Positions 26,921-36,248 of a DNA stretch of 64,000 nucleotides are shown here, piece after piece. The position numbers were made by a program, and so were the translations under genes. Source of the DNA: [Mycobacterium] crassicus (GTDB taxonomy: Bacteria; Actinomycetota; Actinomycetes; Mycobacteriales; Mycobacteriaceae); assembly GCF_020181615.1 (NCBI RefSeq), contig NZ_CP084029.1, forward strand, positions 1,717,875-1,781,874. The letters are read 5' to 3'. Position 1 is the first letter of the stretch. Each line of letters begins with the position of its first letter. The notes below the pieces were generated by a model, which had not been told where the DNA came from, did not search any database, and was given only the letters and a program-made list of their open reading frames with translations.

Positions 26921-27778
26921 TCAACCGTGGCCGGCCACCTCGACCCGGTGCAGGTCGTCGCCGAGCTCGATCGGACCGTCGAACTCCGCGGCAGCCAATG
27001 CCCGCCACTGCTCCTCCTGCCCGGGCGCGATGGCGGGTACGTAGTGGGTCAACACCAACGTGCCGACCCCGGCCCGCCGGGCGGTAGCGGCGGCCTCGGC
27101 TACCGAGGAGTGGTAGTCGCAGATGTCGCGGATCCGCTGCTGGGGGAGCACGTCGATGAGGTCCTTGCGGATCACGGTGTGTACCAGCGCGCCGGCTCCG
27201 GCGGCCAGCGCATCGAGGCTGTCACACGGCACGGTGTCGCCGGCCATCACCACCGAGGCCGTTCCGTTCTCGTCGGAGTGCTCGATCCGGAACCCGATTG
27301 TCGGCGTCACCGGACGGTGATCGGTGGGCGCCACGGTGATCAGTACGCCCTCGCGATCCCAGACCCGGCCTTCGGTGTACTCACGCACCTCGACCGGGGG
27401 CGGCGCCGTCAGGTCGTCGTGGTGGGCGATCCGATAGCCGATGTCGTGGCCGAATGCCTGCAGCGTCGCCGCCACCACTTCCGCGGTGCCCGGCGGCCCG
27501 ATGATCGGCAATGGCGCGGCGTCGGGGGTGAACGTGGTGACCCACCGGGTGATCATCAGGTCGCCGAGGTCGGCGATGTGGTCACTGTGCAGGTGAGTGA
27601 GCAGCAGTGCTGACAGCGTGTTGGCGGACCCGCCTGCCGCCGCGAGCCGCTGCAACACCCCCCGCCCGCAATCGACCAGCAGCTGCTGGCCGCCGGCTCG
27701 AATCAGGGTCGAGGGTCCGGCGCGGTTCGGGTCGGGGATCGGGCTTCCGGTGCCCAGCAAGGTGATCTCGATCGTCAT
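26921..27778 (-). CDS. Ribonuclease Z-like metallo-beta-lactamase fold hydrolase
   Basis: The 285-residue protein has the MBL metal-binding motif [15 protein letters not shown], the later GDTVPCDSL segment with the bridging Asp, and LVLTHYVPA with a terminal His. The closest known protein by context and sequence is Rv2407 (annotated rnz), of the tRNase Z/arylsulfatase-like group. The frame is open to 28018, but [13 protein letters not shown] at ATG 27778 is the family start. Whether it matures tRNA 3' ends or hydrolyses a small molecule cannot be told here. It is divergent from the CBS gene. Confidence 0.85.
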   Translation of the reverse strand: MTIEITLLGTGSPIPDPNRAGPSTLIRAGGQQLLVDCGRGVLQRLAAAGGSANTLSALLLTHLHSDHIADLGDLMITRWVTTFTPDAAPLPIIGPPGTAEVVAATLQAFGHDIGYRIAHHDDLTAPPPVEVREYTEGRVWDREGVLITVAPTDHRPVTPTIGFRIEHSDENGTASVVMAGDTVPCDSLDALAAGAGALVHTVIRKDLIDVLPQQRIRDICDYHSSVAEAAATARRAGVGTLVLTHYVPAIAPGQEEQWRALAAAEFDGPIELGDDLHRVEVAGHG

Positions 27779-27865
27779 GACGTCACATATGCCACAGCCG
27801 ACTGACGGGCACACTGGGAATGGCGGACTTTCGCTCATCGGCTCCCCGCTTCCAGGCAAATGGCC

Positions 27866-27871
27866 TAGCCT
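27866..27871 (+). promoter_or_regulatory. Candidate −10 of the CBS-domain gene
   Basis: TAGCCT fits TANNNT and lies 34 nt upstream of the ATG at 27906, which is itself preceded by GGGAGG. Confidence 0.35.
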
Positions 27872-27905
27872 GGTGTGAAGCAGATCACTGCGGCGGGAGG
27901 CTTCT

Positions 27906-28334
27906 ATGCGCATCGCGGATATATTGCGGAACAAGGGCGCGGCGGTCGTGACCATCCATCCGGACGCCACGGTCATGGAATTCCTCGCGGGCCTCTGCGA
28001 ACACAACATCGGTGCCATGGTGGTGATGGGGCCCGACGGCCTGGAGGGGGTGGCCTCCGAACGTGATGTGGTGCGTCAGCTGCACGTCCACGGCGCCAGC
28101 CTGCTGGCCCGGCCGGTGTCGGCCATCATGACCCGGTTGGTGGCGACCTGCACCAAATCCGACACCGCCGACGAGATCAGCATGCTGATGACCGAGCACC
28201 GCGCGCGTCACATCCCGGTGCTCGAAAACGGCCGGCTGGCCGGGATCGTCAGTATCGGTGACGTCGTCAAGTCCCGTATGGAGGAGCTGCAGGCCGAGCA
28301 CGCGCAGCTGCGGTCCTACATCAGCCAGGGGTAG
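27906..28334 (+). CDS. CBS-domain protein
   Basis: The 142-residue protein is a bare pair of CBS motifs: [36 protein letters not shown] and [20 protein letters not shown] … [20 protein letters not shown]. Such tandem pairs bind adenosyl nucleotides and usually regulate a partner, here unidentified. It corresponds to Rv2406c. A good SD precedes ATG 27906. It ends 7 bp from the convergent PemK-like gene. Confidence 0.88.
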   Translation: MRIADILRNKGAAVVTIHPDATVMEFLAGLCEHNIGAMVVMGPDGLEGVASERDVVRQLHVHGASLLARPVSAIMTRLVATCTKSDTADEISMLMTEHRARHIPVLENGRLAGIVSIGDVVKSRMEELQAEHAQLRSYISQG

Positions 28335-28341
28335 TCGCTCG

Positions 28342-28956
28342 TCAGCTCCAGGCGTAGTCGCTGCGGAGTCGGGAGGCCACCACCTCGAACACCGTGCGCT
28401 CCAGGATGGCGCCCTCGCGCCGGATCGACTCCTCGGGCACGTCGAGTACCCGGTCCAGCCGCACCCAACTGACCCGGTGGGTTTCATCCCAACTGCCGGC
28501 GCCGATGCCCACCCAGTTCGCGTCGTCCTGGTGCCGTGCCTGGCTGGAGAGCATCAGCCCCAGCAGGGTGGTGTGGTCGCGGCCGACGACCAGCACCGGG
28601 CGATCCTTGCCCTGGCCCGGATCGTCCTCGTAGGCCACCCAGGTCCAGACGATCTCGCCGGGGTCGGCCCGGCCGTTGAGGTCGGGGGCATAGACCAGCC
28701 TGCGAGCGCGGTGCGCGGTGGGGACGCTGCTGTCGGTCACCGGCCGGCCGGTCGGGATCGCCGGTGATTCATCCGGTGCCCCGCCACTCAGGATCTCCAG
28801 GCCGATCTTGATGCCCTGCTCGATGCCGCGCTGAATGCGCTGTTGCACCAGCGGTGCCTGTTCGAGTTGGCGAATGAGCCGTGGGGCTTCGTTGAACACC
28901 AGGTGCTCAGCGAGCCGCTGCACGGTCTGCCACGGGGTCTTCCGCGGGGACGCCAT
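28342..28956 (-). CDS. PemK/MazF-like domain protein (Rv2405-type)
   Basis: The 204-residue protein has an N-terminal helical half and a C-terminal PemK/MazF-like beta barrel, recognisable from GEIVWTWVAYEDDPGQGKDRPVLVVGR and ILERTVFEVVASRLR. Solitary proteins of this kind (Rv2405) lack a neighbouring antitoxin, and none is visible here, so toxin activity should not be assumed. ATG 28956 (MASPRKTPWQTVQ) is chosen; the frame continues upstream to 29058 without family support. The N-terminal half may act as a built-in partner or localisation domain. Confidence 0.78.
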   Translation of the reverse strand: MASPRKTPWQTVQRLAEHLVFNEAPRLIRQLEQAPLVQQRIQRGIEQGIKIGLEILSGGAPDESPAIPTGRPVTDSSVPTAHRARRLVYAPDLNGRADPGEIVWTWVAYEDDPGQGKDRPVLVVGRDHTTLLGLMLSSQARHQDDANWVGIGAGSWDETHRVSWVRLDRVLDVPEESIRREGAILERTVFEVVASRLRSDYAWS

Positions 28957-29541
28957 GGTCGCAGCATAAGCGAAATGCCTTGGGGAGAACGATGACCTGG
29001 ATTTGCGGTGCCGTTCCGGCGTTGCGATCGTTTTAGCGCGAGCGTAAACAAACCACACAGCAACCTGTACGAAAACTTATGTGCCACTTGTATTGTCCCC
29101 AGAGTTGGGGGCGGCGTACGGTTCGAGAATATTCGTTCATATGTGGGGGCTTCTGAAGTTGGGGCGCAGGCTTATCGCGGTCGTGGTCAGTCGGAGCATT
29201 CATCGCTGAATCGGGAAGTCGCCCAATCACGATCTTGGGGAGGGCCTCGAGTGTTTCTTACAGAGGTGCTTGAGCTGGGGCGATGCGCCGCATGGAACGA
29301 CGTGTACGACACAGTCTCGTCGGCATCTGCCGCCTTGCTGAGGGGCTCGGTGGGTATCTCCCGGCCTCTTTCGTGCATCGACGGGCTATCAGGAGGTATA
29401 TGAGTTGCACACCTATCGCGTAAGGCATTAAACGCAACAGGATAAGTAAAACTAATAGCGCGCCTTCGGCTTTCGGTGACGGCGTTGGGGGCGACTGCGG
29501 TGATTATCCGGCCGCAGCACACATCGTGAAAGGCATTAGAC
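28957..29541. other. 585-bp spacer upstream of the first small secreted protein
   Basis: This long gap separates the PemK-like gene from the 29542 gene. It holds two weakly supported small frames with good ribosome sites (29251–29403 and 29400–29423) and, in its last ~70 bp (from about 29469), a stretch similar to the sequence just upstream of the second secreted paralogue, ending in the shared ACATCGTGAAAGGCAT. The unusually long leader may carry a promoter and regulatory RNA; no tRNA or known riboswitch is recognised. Confidence 0.5.
29251..29403 (+). CDS. Possible 50-residue small protein (weak)
   Basis: GTG 29251 lies 6 nt after GGGGAGGG and opens a 50-codon frame whose TGA overlaps an ATG at 29400. 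That ATG is itself preceded by a perfect AGGAGG (29391–29396) and starts a 7-codon frame ending TAA at 29421–29423. The arrangement looks like coupled leader peptides before the secreted-protein gene. The peptide resembles nothing I know, and the frame could be fortuitous. Confidence 0.2.
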   Translation: MFLTEVLELGRCAAWNDVYDTVSSASAALLRGSVGISRPLSCIDGLSGGI

Positions 29542-30090
29542 ATGAATATGCGCAAAATCGTGGTGATCGGCGGCCTGGCGGCCGGCGCGACGTTCGTATT
29601 GGCGCCGTTGGCATCTGCTATCCCGGACCCGTTGACTCCGGTCGTGGACAGCGAGGTCGCGTCGATGAACTTCCTCTTCGGGACCGACACCTTCTTGTCG
29701 GGGGTTCCTTCCAGTGACATCGAGCTTGGGCCGCAGGGCTTCGACATCATTAAGCAACCGGATGTACACACGGTTCAGGACAACGGCACCACCCTGTTCG
29801 ATTACCTGGTCTACGGACTGAACCCGAAAGAGGCCGGACTTGCTAGCGACCCCGGCGCGTACAACGTGTACAACGGATCGATGGTCGCGTTCGACGACGG
29901 GATCAACTCGCTGCTGCACGCGGCGGCGAGCAATGGCGGCGTGCTCGATTGGGACAGTGGTGATCTGTTCGGCGGGAACAGTTTGGAGCACATCGCCAAC
30001 AACGCCGACACGGGCTGGGCCGAGGCCATGCAGTACTTCCAGTTCGCCTGGGGCGACCTGATGGGGTACTTCGGCATCTTCTCGGCCTAA
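29542..30090 (+). CDS. Small secreted protein, tandem paralogue 1
   Basis: The 182-residue protein has a signal peptide MNMRKIVVIGGLAAGATFVL…ASA with likely cleavage before IPDP. The mature part is acidic and aromatic, with FDYLVYGLN, YNVYNGSMVAFDDGINSLLHAA and LDWDSGDLFGGNS blocks shared with the gene at 30633–31199. ATG 29542 follows GTGAAAGG. No enzymatic motif is visible. The duplication and strong flanking terminators indicate separately transcribed paralogues secreted by the Sec route. The function is unknown. Confidence 0.75.
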   Translation: MNMRKIVVIGGLAAGATFVLAPLASAIPDPLTPVVDSEVASMNFLFGTDTFLSGVPSSDIELGPQGFDIIKQPDVHTVQDNGTTLFDYLVYGLNPKEAGLASDPGAYNVYNGSMVAFDDGINSLLHAAASNGGVLDWDSGDLFGGNSLEHIANNADTGWAEAMQYFQFAWGDLMGYFGIFSA

Positions 30091-30632
30091 CTGAGGCGGG
30101 GAAGCGAACCCCCCGGAAGCTCACTTCCGGGGGGTTCGGCTTGTCGGCGTCGCCTTAGAAACCGGAGTTCTGGCACAGCAAGGGCGAGTGCGGGCCGGGC
30201 CTTCTCGCGTTCACTGCCGCCGGTTGGGGCCCGGCCAGTTTCGCTGTGCGTTCGGGCCCGCGCTCATGAGGATGTAACCGGATAGTTCCCTGCATCCAGC
30301 AAGAACGGCCGCATATTCTGCTCTCTCTACGTCGGTGAATGCTGAGAAACGCCGTGCTTCCATGCGAGTAAGTGAACGTTGAGTTGCCGTTGGTCGCAGG
30401 AACTTGTTAGTTTCCCTGTGGGGGATGTCACCGGCGCGTGCTCGCCGATCGCAGGTCTGAAGAGTGATTCACATCGCCGACGGCAGCAAGCATGAGCCAA
30501 CACACAGGGTTTCTTGTAAGCGATAGGGTTGCTATCAACAAGGCAACCTGTTAGGTTTTCATCAGCTTTCAGCGACGTGCTGGGGGATCCGGCGGCAGAC
30601 GGTCGGCGGGCGACATCGTGAAAGGCATGACT
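30091..30632. other. 542-bp spacer between the secreted paralogues
   Basis: The first ~50 bp contain the terminator of paralogue 1. The remainder has no convincing gene. It includes a short palindrome AACCTGTTAGGTT (30545–30557) and, from about 30565, a leader similar to that of paralogue 1 (GCTTTC…TGGGGG…ACATCGTGAAAGGCAT). A promoter is presumably present, but no clear −10/−35 pair can be fixed. Confidence 0.45.
30106..30137 (+). terminator. Strong hairpin terminator after paralogue 1
   Basis: A perfect 14-bp stem, GAACCCCCCGGAAG (30106–30119) with CTTCCGGGGGGTTC (30124–30137) around loop CTCA, lies 16 nt after the stop codon. Confidence 0.8.
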
Positions 30633-31199
30633 ATGAGCATTCGCAAGATCGGCGTGATCGGCAGCTTCGCGGCTGGTGCGGCACTGGCATTGGCGCCGCT
30701 GGCGGCCGCTGACGACCCCGCCCCCTTCGACTGGAGCGGCATCGTCAAGAGCCAGCACGACTCGATGAACTGGCTCTTCACCACCGGGGCTAGCGTTTCG
30801 GGTGTTCCGGCGGCCGAAGTCGTCCCGGCGTCTCCCACCTACCCGTTCGCGACCATCTCGCACGACGATCTGCTGGGGCAGGAGGCTTTCGCCCAGCTGC
30901 TGTACGGCGCGAACTGGGCAGACGAGATGTCGTCCGGCGCCTCGGGCTCCTACAACCTGCTCAACGGCGCGGTGATGGAGTTCTACAACGGCGGCAACAC
31001 CGCCATGTGGGCCCTGATGAACGACGGCGCCAACCTCGATTGGGACAGCGGTGCGCTGTTCGGCGGGAATGCCGCGATGCAGATTGCCATCGACGCCGCC
31101 GATTCCAGTGACGGCTGGACGCAGGCCAGCGCCTACTTCGAGCTCGGTTTCAACGACCTGCTCGGCTACTTCAGCCCGGCCGCCGACGTCAGCGTCTAA
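30633..31199 (+). CDS. Small secreted protein, tandem paralogue 2
   Basis: The 188-residue protein has a signal peptide MSIRKIGVIGSFAAGAALAL…AAA and a mature acidic domain sharing YNLLNGAVMEFYNGG, LDWDSGALFGGNA and a C-terminal FELGFNDLLGYF block with paralogue 1. GTG 30618 and ATG 30627 are in frame upstream, but aligning the two leaders shows that the GTGAAAGG there is the ribosome site in both genes, so ATG 30633 is the true start. The function is unknown. Confidence 0.75.
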   Translation: MSIRKIGVIGSFAAGAALALAPLAAADDPAPFDWSGIVKSQHDSMNWLFTTGASVSGVPAAEVVPASPTYPFATISHDDLLGQEAFAQLLYGANWADEMSSGASGSYNLLNGAVMEFYNGGNTAMWALMNDGANLDWDSGALFGGNAAMQIAIDAADSSDGWTQASAYFELGFNDLLGYFSPAADVSV

Positions 31200-31205
31200 A
31201 TCGTC

Positions 31206-31259
31206 GCTCCAAAACGCAACCCCCGGAGGTTTCGGCCTCCGGGGGTTTCGTTTTGGAGC
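31206..31259 (+). terminator. Long hairpin terminator after paralogue 2
   Basis: A 24-bp stem with one mismatch (31206–31229 with 31236–31259; core AACCCCCGGAGG/CCTCCGGGGGTT) and a 6-nt loop lies immediately after the stop codon and before the lepA leader. Confidence 0.8.
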
Positions 31260-31328
31260 CGTCGCCTCGCTACGCTGGCTAGACAGTAGGCGCGCGCCGC
31301 CGTACCACCCGCTCACCAGGAGATTCCC

Positions 31329-33191
31329 ATCAGCAGTTTCGCCGACAAGACCTTCACCGCGCCGGCGCAGATACGGAACTTCTGCATCATCGCCCACATC
31401 GACCACGGCAAGTCCACCCTGGCCGACCGGATGCTGCAGCTCACCGGCGTCGTCGACGATCGGTCGATGCGCGCCCAGTACCTGGACCGGATGGACATCG
31501 AACGCGAGCGCGGCATCACCATCAAGGCGCAGAATGTGCGCCTGCCCTGGACCGCGGACGGCGAACAGTACGTCCTGCACCTGATCGACACCCCGGGCCA
31601 CGTCGACTTCACCTACGAGGTGTCCCGCGCGCTGGAGGCCTGCGAGGGCGCCATCCTGCTGGTCGATGCCGCCCAGGGCATCGAGGCCCAGACCCTGGCC
31701 AACCTGTACCTGGCGCTGGACCGTGACCTGACCATCATCCCGGTACTCAACAAGATCGACCTGCCCGCCGCCGACCCGGAGCGCTACGCCGCCGAACTCG
31801 CCCACATCATCGGGTGCGAGCCCGAGGACGTGCTGAAGGTGTCCGGCAAGACCGGCGAGGGAGTGCCCGCACTGCTCAATGAAGTCGTCAAACAGATCCC
31901 AGCGCCCACCGGCGACGCCGACGCACCCGCCCGGGCGATGATCTTCGACTCGGTCTACGACATCTACCGCGGCGTGGTCACCTACGTCCGTGTCGTCGAC
32001 GGCAAGATCACCCCTCGCGAGAAGATCGCGATGATGTCCACCGGCGCCACCCACGAACTGCTTGAAGTCGGCATCGTCTCGCCGGAGCCCAAGGCCACCG
32101 AGGGGCTCGGCGTCGGCGAGGTGGGGTATCTGATCACCGGCGTGAAGGACGTGCGCCAGTCCAAGGTCGGCGACACCGTCACCACGGCCCGCAAGGGCGC
32201 TACCGAGGCCCTGACCGGCTACCGCGAACCCAAACCGATGGTGTACTCCGGGCTCTACCCGGTGGACGGGTCGGACTACCCGAACCTGCGCGAGGCGCTG
32301 GACAAGCTGCAGCTCAACGACGCCGCCCTGACCTACGAGCCGGAAACCTCGGTGGCGCTGGGCTTCGGCTTCCGCTGCGGCTTCCTGGGTCTGCTGCACA
32401 TGGAGATCACCCGGGAGCGCCTCGAACGAGAATTCAACCTCGACCTGATCTCCACCGCACCCAACGTGGTCTACCGGGTGGTGAAAGAAGGCAAGGGCGG
32501 CGAGTCCGACGAGATCGTGGTCACCAACCCGTCGGACTGGCCGGAAGGCAAGGTCCGCGCCGTCTACGAGCCGGTTGTCAAGACCACGGTGATCGCGCCC
32601 AGTGAGTTCGTCGGCACCATCATGGAGCTCTGCCAGTCCCGCCGCGGCGAGCTGGGCGGCATGGACTACCTCTCCGAGGAACGTGTCGAGTTGCGTTACA
32701 CGATGCCGTTGGGCGAGATCATCTTCGACTTCTTCGACTCGCTGAAATCACGCACCCGCGGCTACGCCAGCCTGGACTACGAGGAGGCCGGCGAGCAGGA
32801 GGCCGACCTGGTCAAGGTGGACATCCTGCTGCAGGGCGAGGCAGTCGACGCGTTCAGTGCGATCGTGCACAAGGATTCGGCGTCGGCTTACGGCAACAAG
32901 ATGACCACCAAGCTCAAGGAGCTGATCCCGCGCCAGCAGTTCGAGGTGCCGGTGCAGGCTGCGATCGGCTCGAAAGTCATTGCCCGCGAAAACATCCGCG
33001 CCATCCGCAAGGACGTGCTGTCCAAGTGCTACGGCGGTGACATCAGCCGTAAGCGCAAGCTGCTGGAGAAGCAGAAGGAAGGCAAGAAGCGGATGAAGAC
33101 CATCGGGCGGGTCGACGTTCCGCAGGAGGCGTTCGTCGCGGCGCTGTCCACCGATAGCGGCGGAGGCGCCGGGGAGAAGGCCAAGAAGTAG
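31329..33191 (+). CDS. lepA: Elongation factor 4 (LepA)
   Basis: LepA is a ribosomal GTPase that acts on stalled or initiating ribosomes. G motifs are [10 protein letters not shown] (G1), DTPGHVDF (G3) and NKIDLP (G4), and the C-terminal LepA domain ends with [22 protein letters not shown]. The first ATG, at 31431, lies after the G1 motif, so it cannot be the start. The conserved N-terminus ([19 protein letters not shown]) reads back in frame to a stop at 31287–31289 with no ATG, GTG or TTG. AGGAG at 31318–31322 lies 6 nt before ATC 31329; ATT 31323 is the other candidate. I place the start at ATC 31329. Confidence 0.85.
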   Translation: MSSFADKTFTAPAQIRNFCIIAHIDHGKSTLADRMLQLTGVVDDRSMRAQYLDRMDIERERGITIKAQNVRLPWTADGEQYVLHLIDTPGHVDFTYEVSRALEACEGAILLVDAAQGIEAQTLANLYLALDRDLTIIPVLNKIDLPAADPERYAAELAHIIGCEPEDVLKVSGKTGEGVPALLNEVVKQIPAPTGDADAPARAMIFDSVYDIYRGVVTYVRVVDGKITPREKIAMMSTGATHELLEVGIVSPEPKATEGLGVGEVGYLITGVKDVRQSKVGDTVTTARKGATEALTGYREPKPMVYSGLYPVDGSDYPNLREALDKLQLNDAALTYEPETSVALGFGFRCGFLGLLHMEITRERLEREFNLDLISTAPNVVYRVVKEGKGGESDEIVVTNPSDWPEGKVRAVYEPVVKTTVIAPSEFVGTIMELCQSRRGELGGMDYLSEERVELRYTMPLGEIIFDFFDSLKSRTRGYASLDYEEAGEQEADLVKVDILLQGEAVDAFSAIVHKDSASAYGNKMTTKLKELIPRQQFEVPVQAAIGSKVIARENIRAIRKDVLSKCYGGDISRKRKLLEKQKEGKKRMKTIGRVDVPQEAFVAALSTDSGGGAGEKAKK

Positions 33192-33955
33192 TGCTCGCCC
33201 GAGCAGGCAGAACCGCTGCAGGCGTGGCGGTGCTCGCGCTGCTGACGAGCGGTTGCAGCACCGTGGTCACCGGCACCGTTCGGCCGGCACCCGGATTGGC
33301 GCCCACCCCGGTCACCGGGATGGCGCTCCGGCAGGTGCTGCTCGACGACGCCGAGCTGTCCAAACTGGTCGGCCGCCCGTTCCGCAGCGACCCCTCCCTG
33401 CCCCCGCGGTTCGGCGGAGTCGACGAACTGCCCGACGCCTGGGACGCGGCCGATCCGGCCGATTGTGTCGGCGCCGCGGTCGGCGGGCAGCGGATCGTCT
33501 ACCAAGACGCGGGCGTACAGGATGTCGCCCACGAGTTCTGGGACAGCGCCGCGACCGAGGGCGCGCAGTTGACCGGGGTGGGGGAGGCGGCGATCGCTCT
33601 GAAGACCGCCGCCGACGCCCAGGCGCTCTTCCACCGGTTCTCCGAACGGTGGGCCCAATGTGACGGGGTCACGGTCGTCCGCAACGACCCGGGTGACGGT
33701 GACGCGAGTGGCGAGGTCACCGACGTCTCCACCGGCGACGTAGTGCTGACCGCCACGGTACGGACCAGCGTGGACGGCGAGCAGGGCCTGCGGGTCACGC
33801 GGGCCGTGGGGGTACGGGTGAATTGCGTCGTCGATGTCGACGTGTTCTGGTTCGCCGGTGAGGACGACCACGCCGACGCTCCGCCGGCTGGCGACACCAC
33901 CGCGGCCGACCTGGCGCGCGCAATGCTGGACAAGGTCCGCGGGCTCAGCGGCTGA
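33191..33955 (+). CDS. lppR: Lipoprotein LppR-like with PknH-type sensor domain
   Basis: The 254-residue protein begins with GTG overlapping the last base of the lepA stop. Its signal peptide ends in the lipobox LLTSGC (Cys22). The mature domain (LRQVLLDDAELSKLVGRPF … WDAADPADCVGAAVGGQRIVY … RWAQCDGVTVV … GVRVNCVVDVDVFWF) resembles the extracellular sensor domain of PknH with its Cys pairs. It corresponds to Rv2403c. A cell-envelope ligand-binding role is likely but unproven. Confidence 0.85.
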   Translation: MLARAGRTAAGVAVLALLTSGCSTVVTGTVRPAPGLAPTPVTGMALRQVLLDDAELSKLVGRPFRSDPSLPPRFGGVDELPDAWDAADPADCVGAAVGGQRIVYQDAGVQDVAHEFWDSAATEGAQLTGVGEAAIALKTAADAQALFHRFSERWAQCDGVTVVRNDPGDGDASGEVTDVSTGDVVLTATVRTSVDGEQGLRVTRAVGVRVNCVVDVDVFWFAGEDDHADAPPAGDTTAADLARAMLDKVRGLSG

Positions 33956-33984
33956 CCCGGCTGACCCGGCTGACCCCGGCGCCC

Positions 33985-34036
33985 AACGTGAAGGTGGCTT
34001 CATGCTGGGGCTCGAACGTGAAGCTGGCTTCACGCT
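33985..34036. repeat. Direct repeat of a 22-bp dyad unit
   Basis: AACGTGAAGSTGGCTTCAYGCT occurs at 33985–34006 and 34015–34036, 30 bp apart. Each copy is itself near-palindromic (GTGAAG–CTGG–CTTCAC in the second). It lies between convergent lppR and the trehalase gene, so it may serve as a terminator or be a small repeat family member. Just before it, CGGCTGACC is repeated three times. Confidence 0.5.
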
Positions 34037-34053
34037 CGCGCGGGAGGGGCAAG

Positions 34054-36105
34054 CTACATTGGCGCGTTCGCGGGCTGGAACACCCCGGTGGAGTCGGCTT
34101 CCTCCTCGGCGCGGATCACGTGCACCACGGCGTTGATCAGCGCCAGGTGGGTGAAGGCCTGCGGGAAGTTGCCCAGGTGGCGTCCGGTGCGCGGCTCGAT
34201 CTCCTCGGCGTAGAGATGCAGCGGGCTGGCGAACGACAGCAGCCGCTCGCACAGATGCTTGGCGCGGCTGACCTCGCCGATCTCGACCAGTGCCGAGACC
34301 AGCCAGAACGAGCAGATGGTGAAGGTTCCCTCGGTCCCGGACAGCCCGTCGTCGGTCTCCTCCACCCGGTAGCGCAGCACCAATCCGTCCTCGGTGAGTT
34401 CGTCGGCGATCGCCAGCACGGTGGCGCGCACCCGCGGATCGTCGGCCGGTAGGAAGCGGGTGAGCACCACCAGCAGCAATGAGGCGTCCAGCGCGTCGCT
34501 GCCGTAGGTCTGGGTCAGCACCCCGCGGGAGTCCACGCCGTGGGCCAGCACATCGGCCTTGATCTCTTCGGCGATCACCCGCCAATTCCGGGCGTAGGTG
34601 ACTTCGCCCTGCAGTTCGGCCAGCTTCGACCCGCGATCCAACGCCACCCAACACATCACCTTTGACGAGGTGAAGTGCTGCGGTTCGCCGCGCACCTCCC
34701 AGATACCGCGGTCGGGCTCGCGCCAGTGCTCGATCGCCTCCTCGACCTGACGCTTGAGCACCGGCCACAGGGTTTCGGGAATCTGCTCGCGCGATTTGGC
34801 GTGCAGATAGACCGAGTCGAGCATGGTGCCCCAGATGTCGTGCTGTTTCTGGTTGTAGGCACCGTTGCCGATGCGCACCGGCCGGGCATTGTCGTAGCCG
34901 GACAGGTGATCGAGTTCCTCTTCGACCAACTGGTGTTCCCCGCCAACGCCGTACATCACCTGCAGCGGACGCTGCTGACCGTTGTTGGCGCCGGACACAT
35001 CGGCGATGAACGAGAAGAAGTCGTCGGCCTCGCGGTCCAGGCCCAGCGTGTAGAGGCCCCACAGCGCGAATGTCGAATCGCGCACCCAGGCGTAGCGATA
35101 ATCCCAATTGCGTTCGCCCTGAGGCGTTTCCGGAAGTGACGTGGTGGATGCGGCCAACAGTGCGCCGGTCGGTGAATAGGTCAGGCCCTTGAGTGTCAGC
35201 GCACTGCGCTGCAGGTAGACCCGCCACGGGTGGTCGGGGAAGTTGCCGATGTTGATCCACTGCCGCCAGCACTCGGTGGTGTTCCACATCTTGTCGGCGG
35301 CTTCGGCATAACTTTGCGGCGCAGGGTGTTTCGACCAGCTCAACGCGACGAAGACGTCGTCGCCCTCGGTCAGCCGGGTGCGGGCCCGGGCCTCGCGCCC
35401 TTCCAGGCCCAGTCGCAGATTCGTCGTCAACCGCAGTGTGGGGTGATCGTCGGGGTTCTGTCGAGCCTGCGCGATCGCCTCGCCGTAGGCGTTGGCCGAG
35501 TACTCCCAGGTGGCGCTGGTGCGGTGGTAGTCGAAGGCCGGCTCGCAGCTCATGGTCAACTCGACGGTGCCGCTGACACAGCGCACCGTGCGCAGCAGGA
35601 TGTGCTCCGCGTCCCAGTCGGTGGGGGTGCGCCGATGGGTCCGGGACCGGGATTCGATGTCGTGCCACTTGCCCATCACCAGCGCGTCGCGCACGATCAG
35701 CCAGCCGGTGTGGGTCTGCCAGGTGGTCTCCATGATCGGGCTGCCAGGCAGGTACCGCCGTGCGGCGGGCACCGAAACCCCATACGGCCCGAGCCGGAAG
35801 TGCCCGGCACTGCGGTCCAGGATCGCGCCGAAGACACTGGGGGAGTCCGGCCGCGGCACGCACATCCACTCCACCGAACCGGCCGCTGAGATCAGGCAGG
35901 TGTTCTCGCAGTCCGACAGGAATGCGTAGTCGGCGATCGGCGGAAACGGGTTGCGGAATTGCCCCGGTGCAGCCGTGTACGGGACGGGCGCGGTCTCCGA
36001 CAGCGGCGGCGTCGTTCTGGAGTCGAGGCGGATGTCCGGGGCTGGTTGGCTGCCCTCGGGTGCGGTCTTGTCGGGTGCATCGCCCGGCGGGGTGTGCAGG
36101 ACCAT
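34054..36105 (-). CDS. Glycoside hydrolase family 15 protein, trehalase-like
   Basis: The protein (683 aa from ATG 36105) shows the GH15 layout: an N-terminal beta domain (PIADYAFLSDCENTCLISAAGSVEWMCVPRPDSPSVFGAIL) and an alpha/alpha barrel with RNWDYRYAWVRDSTFALWGL, YNQKQHDIWGTMLDSVYL and CSFWLVSALVEIG. Mycobacterial relatives, including Rv2402, are trehalases of this family that hydrolyse trehalose to glucose. An in-frame start exists at 36207, but MVLHTPPGDAP is the better N-terminus. No signal peptide is present, so it acts in the cytosol. Confidence 0.86.
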   Translation of the reverse strand: MVLHTPPGDAPDKTAPEGSQPAPDIRLDSRTTPPLSETAPVPYTAAPGQFRNPFPPIADYAFLSDCENTCLISAAGSVEWMCVPRPDSPSVFGAILDRSAGHFRLGPYGVSVPAARRYLPGSPIMETTWQTHTGWLIVRDALVMGKWHDIESRSRTHRRTPTDWDAEHILLRTVRCVSGTVELTMSCEPAFDYHRTSATWEYSANAYGEAIAQARQNPDDHPTLRLTTNLRLGLEGREARARTRLTEGDDVFVALSWSKHPAPQSYAEAADKMWNTTECWRQWINIGNFPDHPWRVYLQRSALTLKGLTYSPTGALLAASTTSLPETPQGERNWDYRYAWVRDSTFALWGLYTLGLDREADDFFSFIADVSGANNGQQRPLQVMYGVGGEHQLVEEELDHLSGYDNARPVRIGNGAYNQKQHDIWGTMLDSVYLHAKSREQIPETLWPVLKRQVEEAIEHWREPDRGIWEVRGEPQHFTSSKVMCWVALDRGSKLAELQGEVTYARNWRVIAEEIKADVLAHGVDSRGVLTQTYGSDALDASLLLVVLTRFLPADDPRVRATVLAIADELTEDGLVLRYRVEETDDGLSGTEGTFTICSFWLVSALVEIGEVSRAKHLCERLLSFASPLHLYAEEIEPRTGRHLGNFPQAFTHLALINAVVHVIRAEEEADSTGVFQPANAPM

Positions 36106-36248
36106 TCCGACATCATCTCTGCCGCCTCGCCGTGCGTCCACCTGACCCGCCCATATGTTGGTTTCCGTTGGCGGGCCGCATGGATCGATGGCGGCGACCC
36201 TCAGCACCCGGCTTCGCCGCGCGTGCGATCGCCGCTAAGGTGGGCGTG

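Noticed and set aside
28342..28956. PemK/MazF-like protein as part of a toxin–antitoxin pair
   Set aside because: No antitoxin-like small gene is adjacent; the neighbour is a CBS protein in convergent orientation.
30327..32399. 690-residue minus-strand frame opposite the secreted paralogue and lepA
   Set aside because: Shadow of lepA and its spacer; no domain recognised.
33029..35869. 946-residue minus-strand frame spanning lepA end, lppR and trehalase
   Set aside because: It crosses three well-supported genes in a different frame and its product is low-complexity Arg/Ala-rich.
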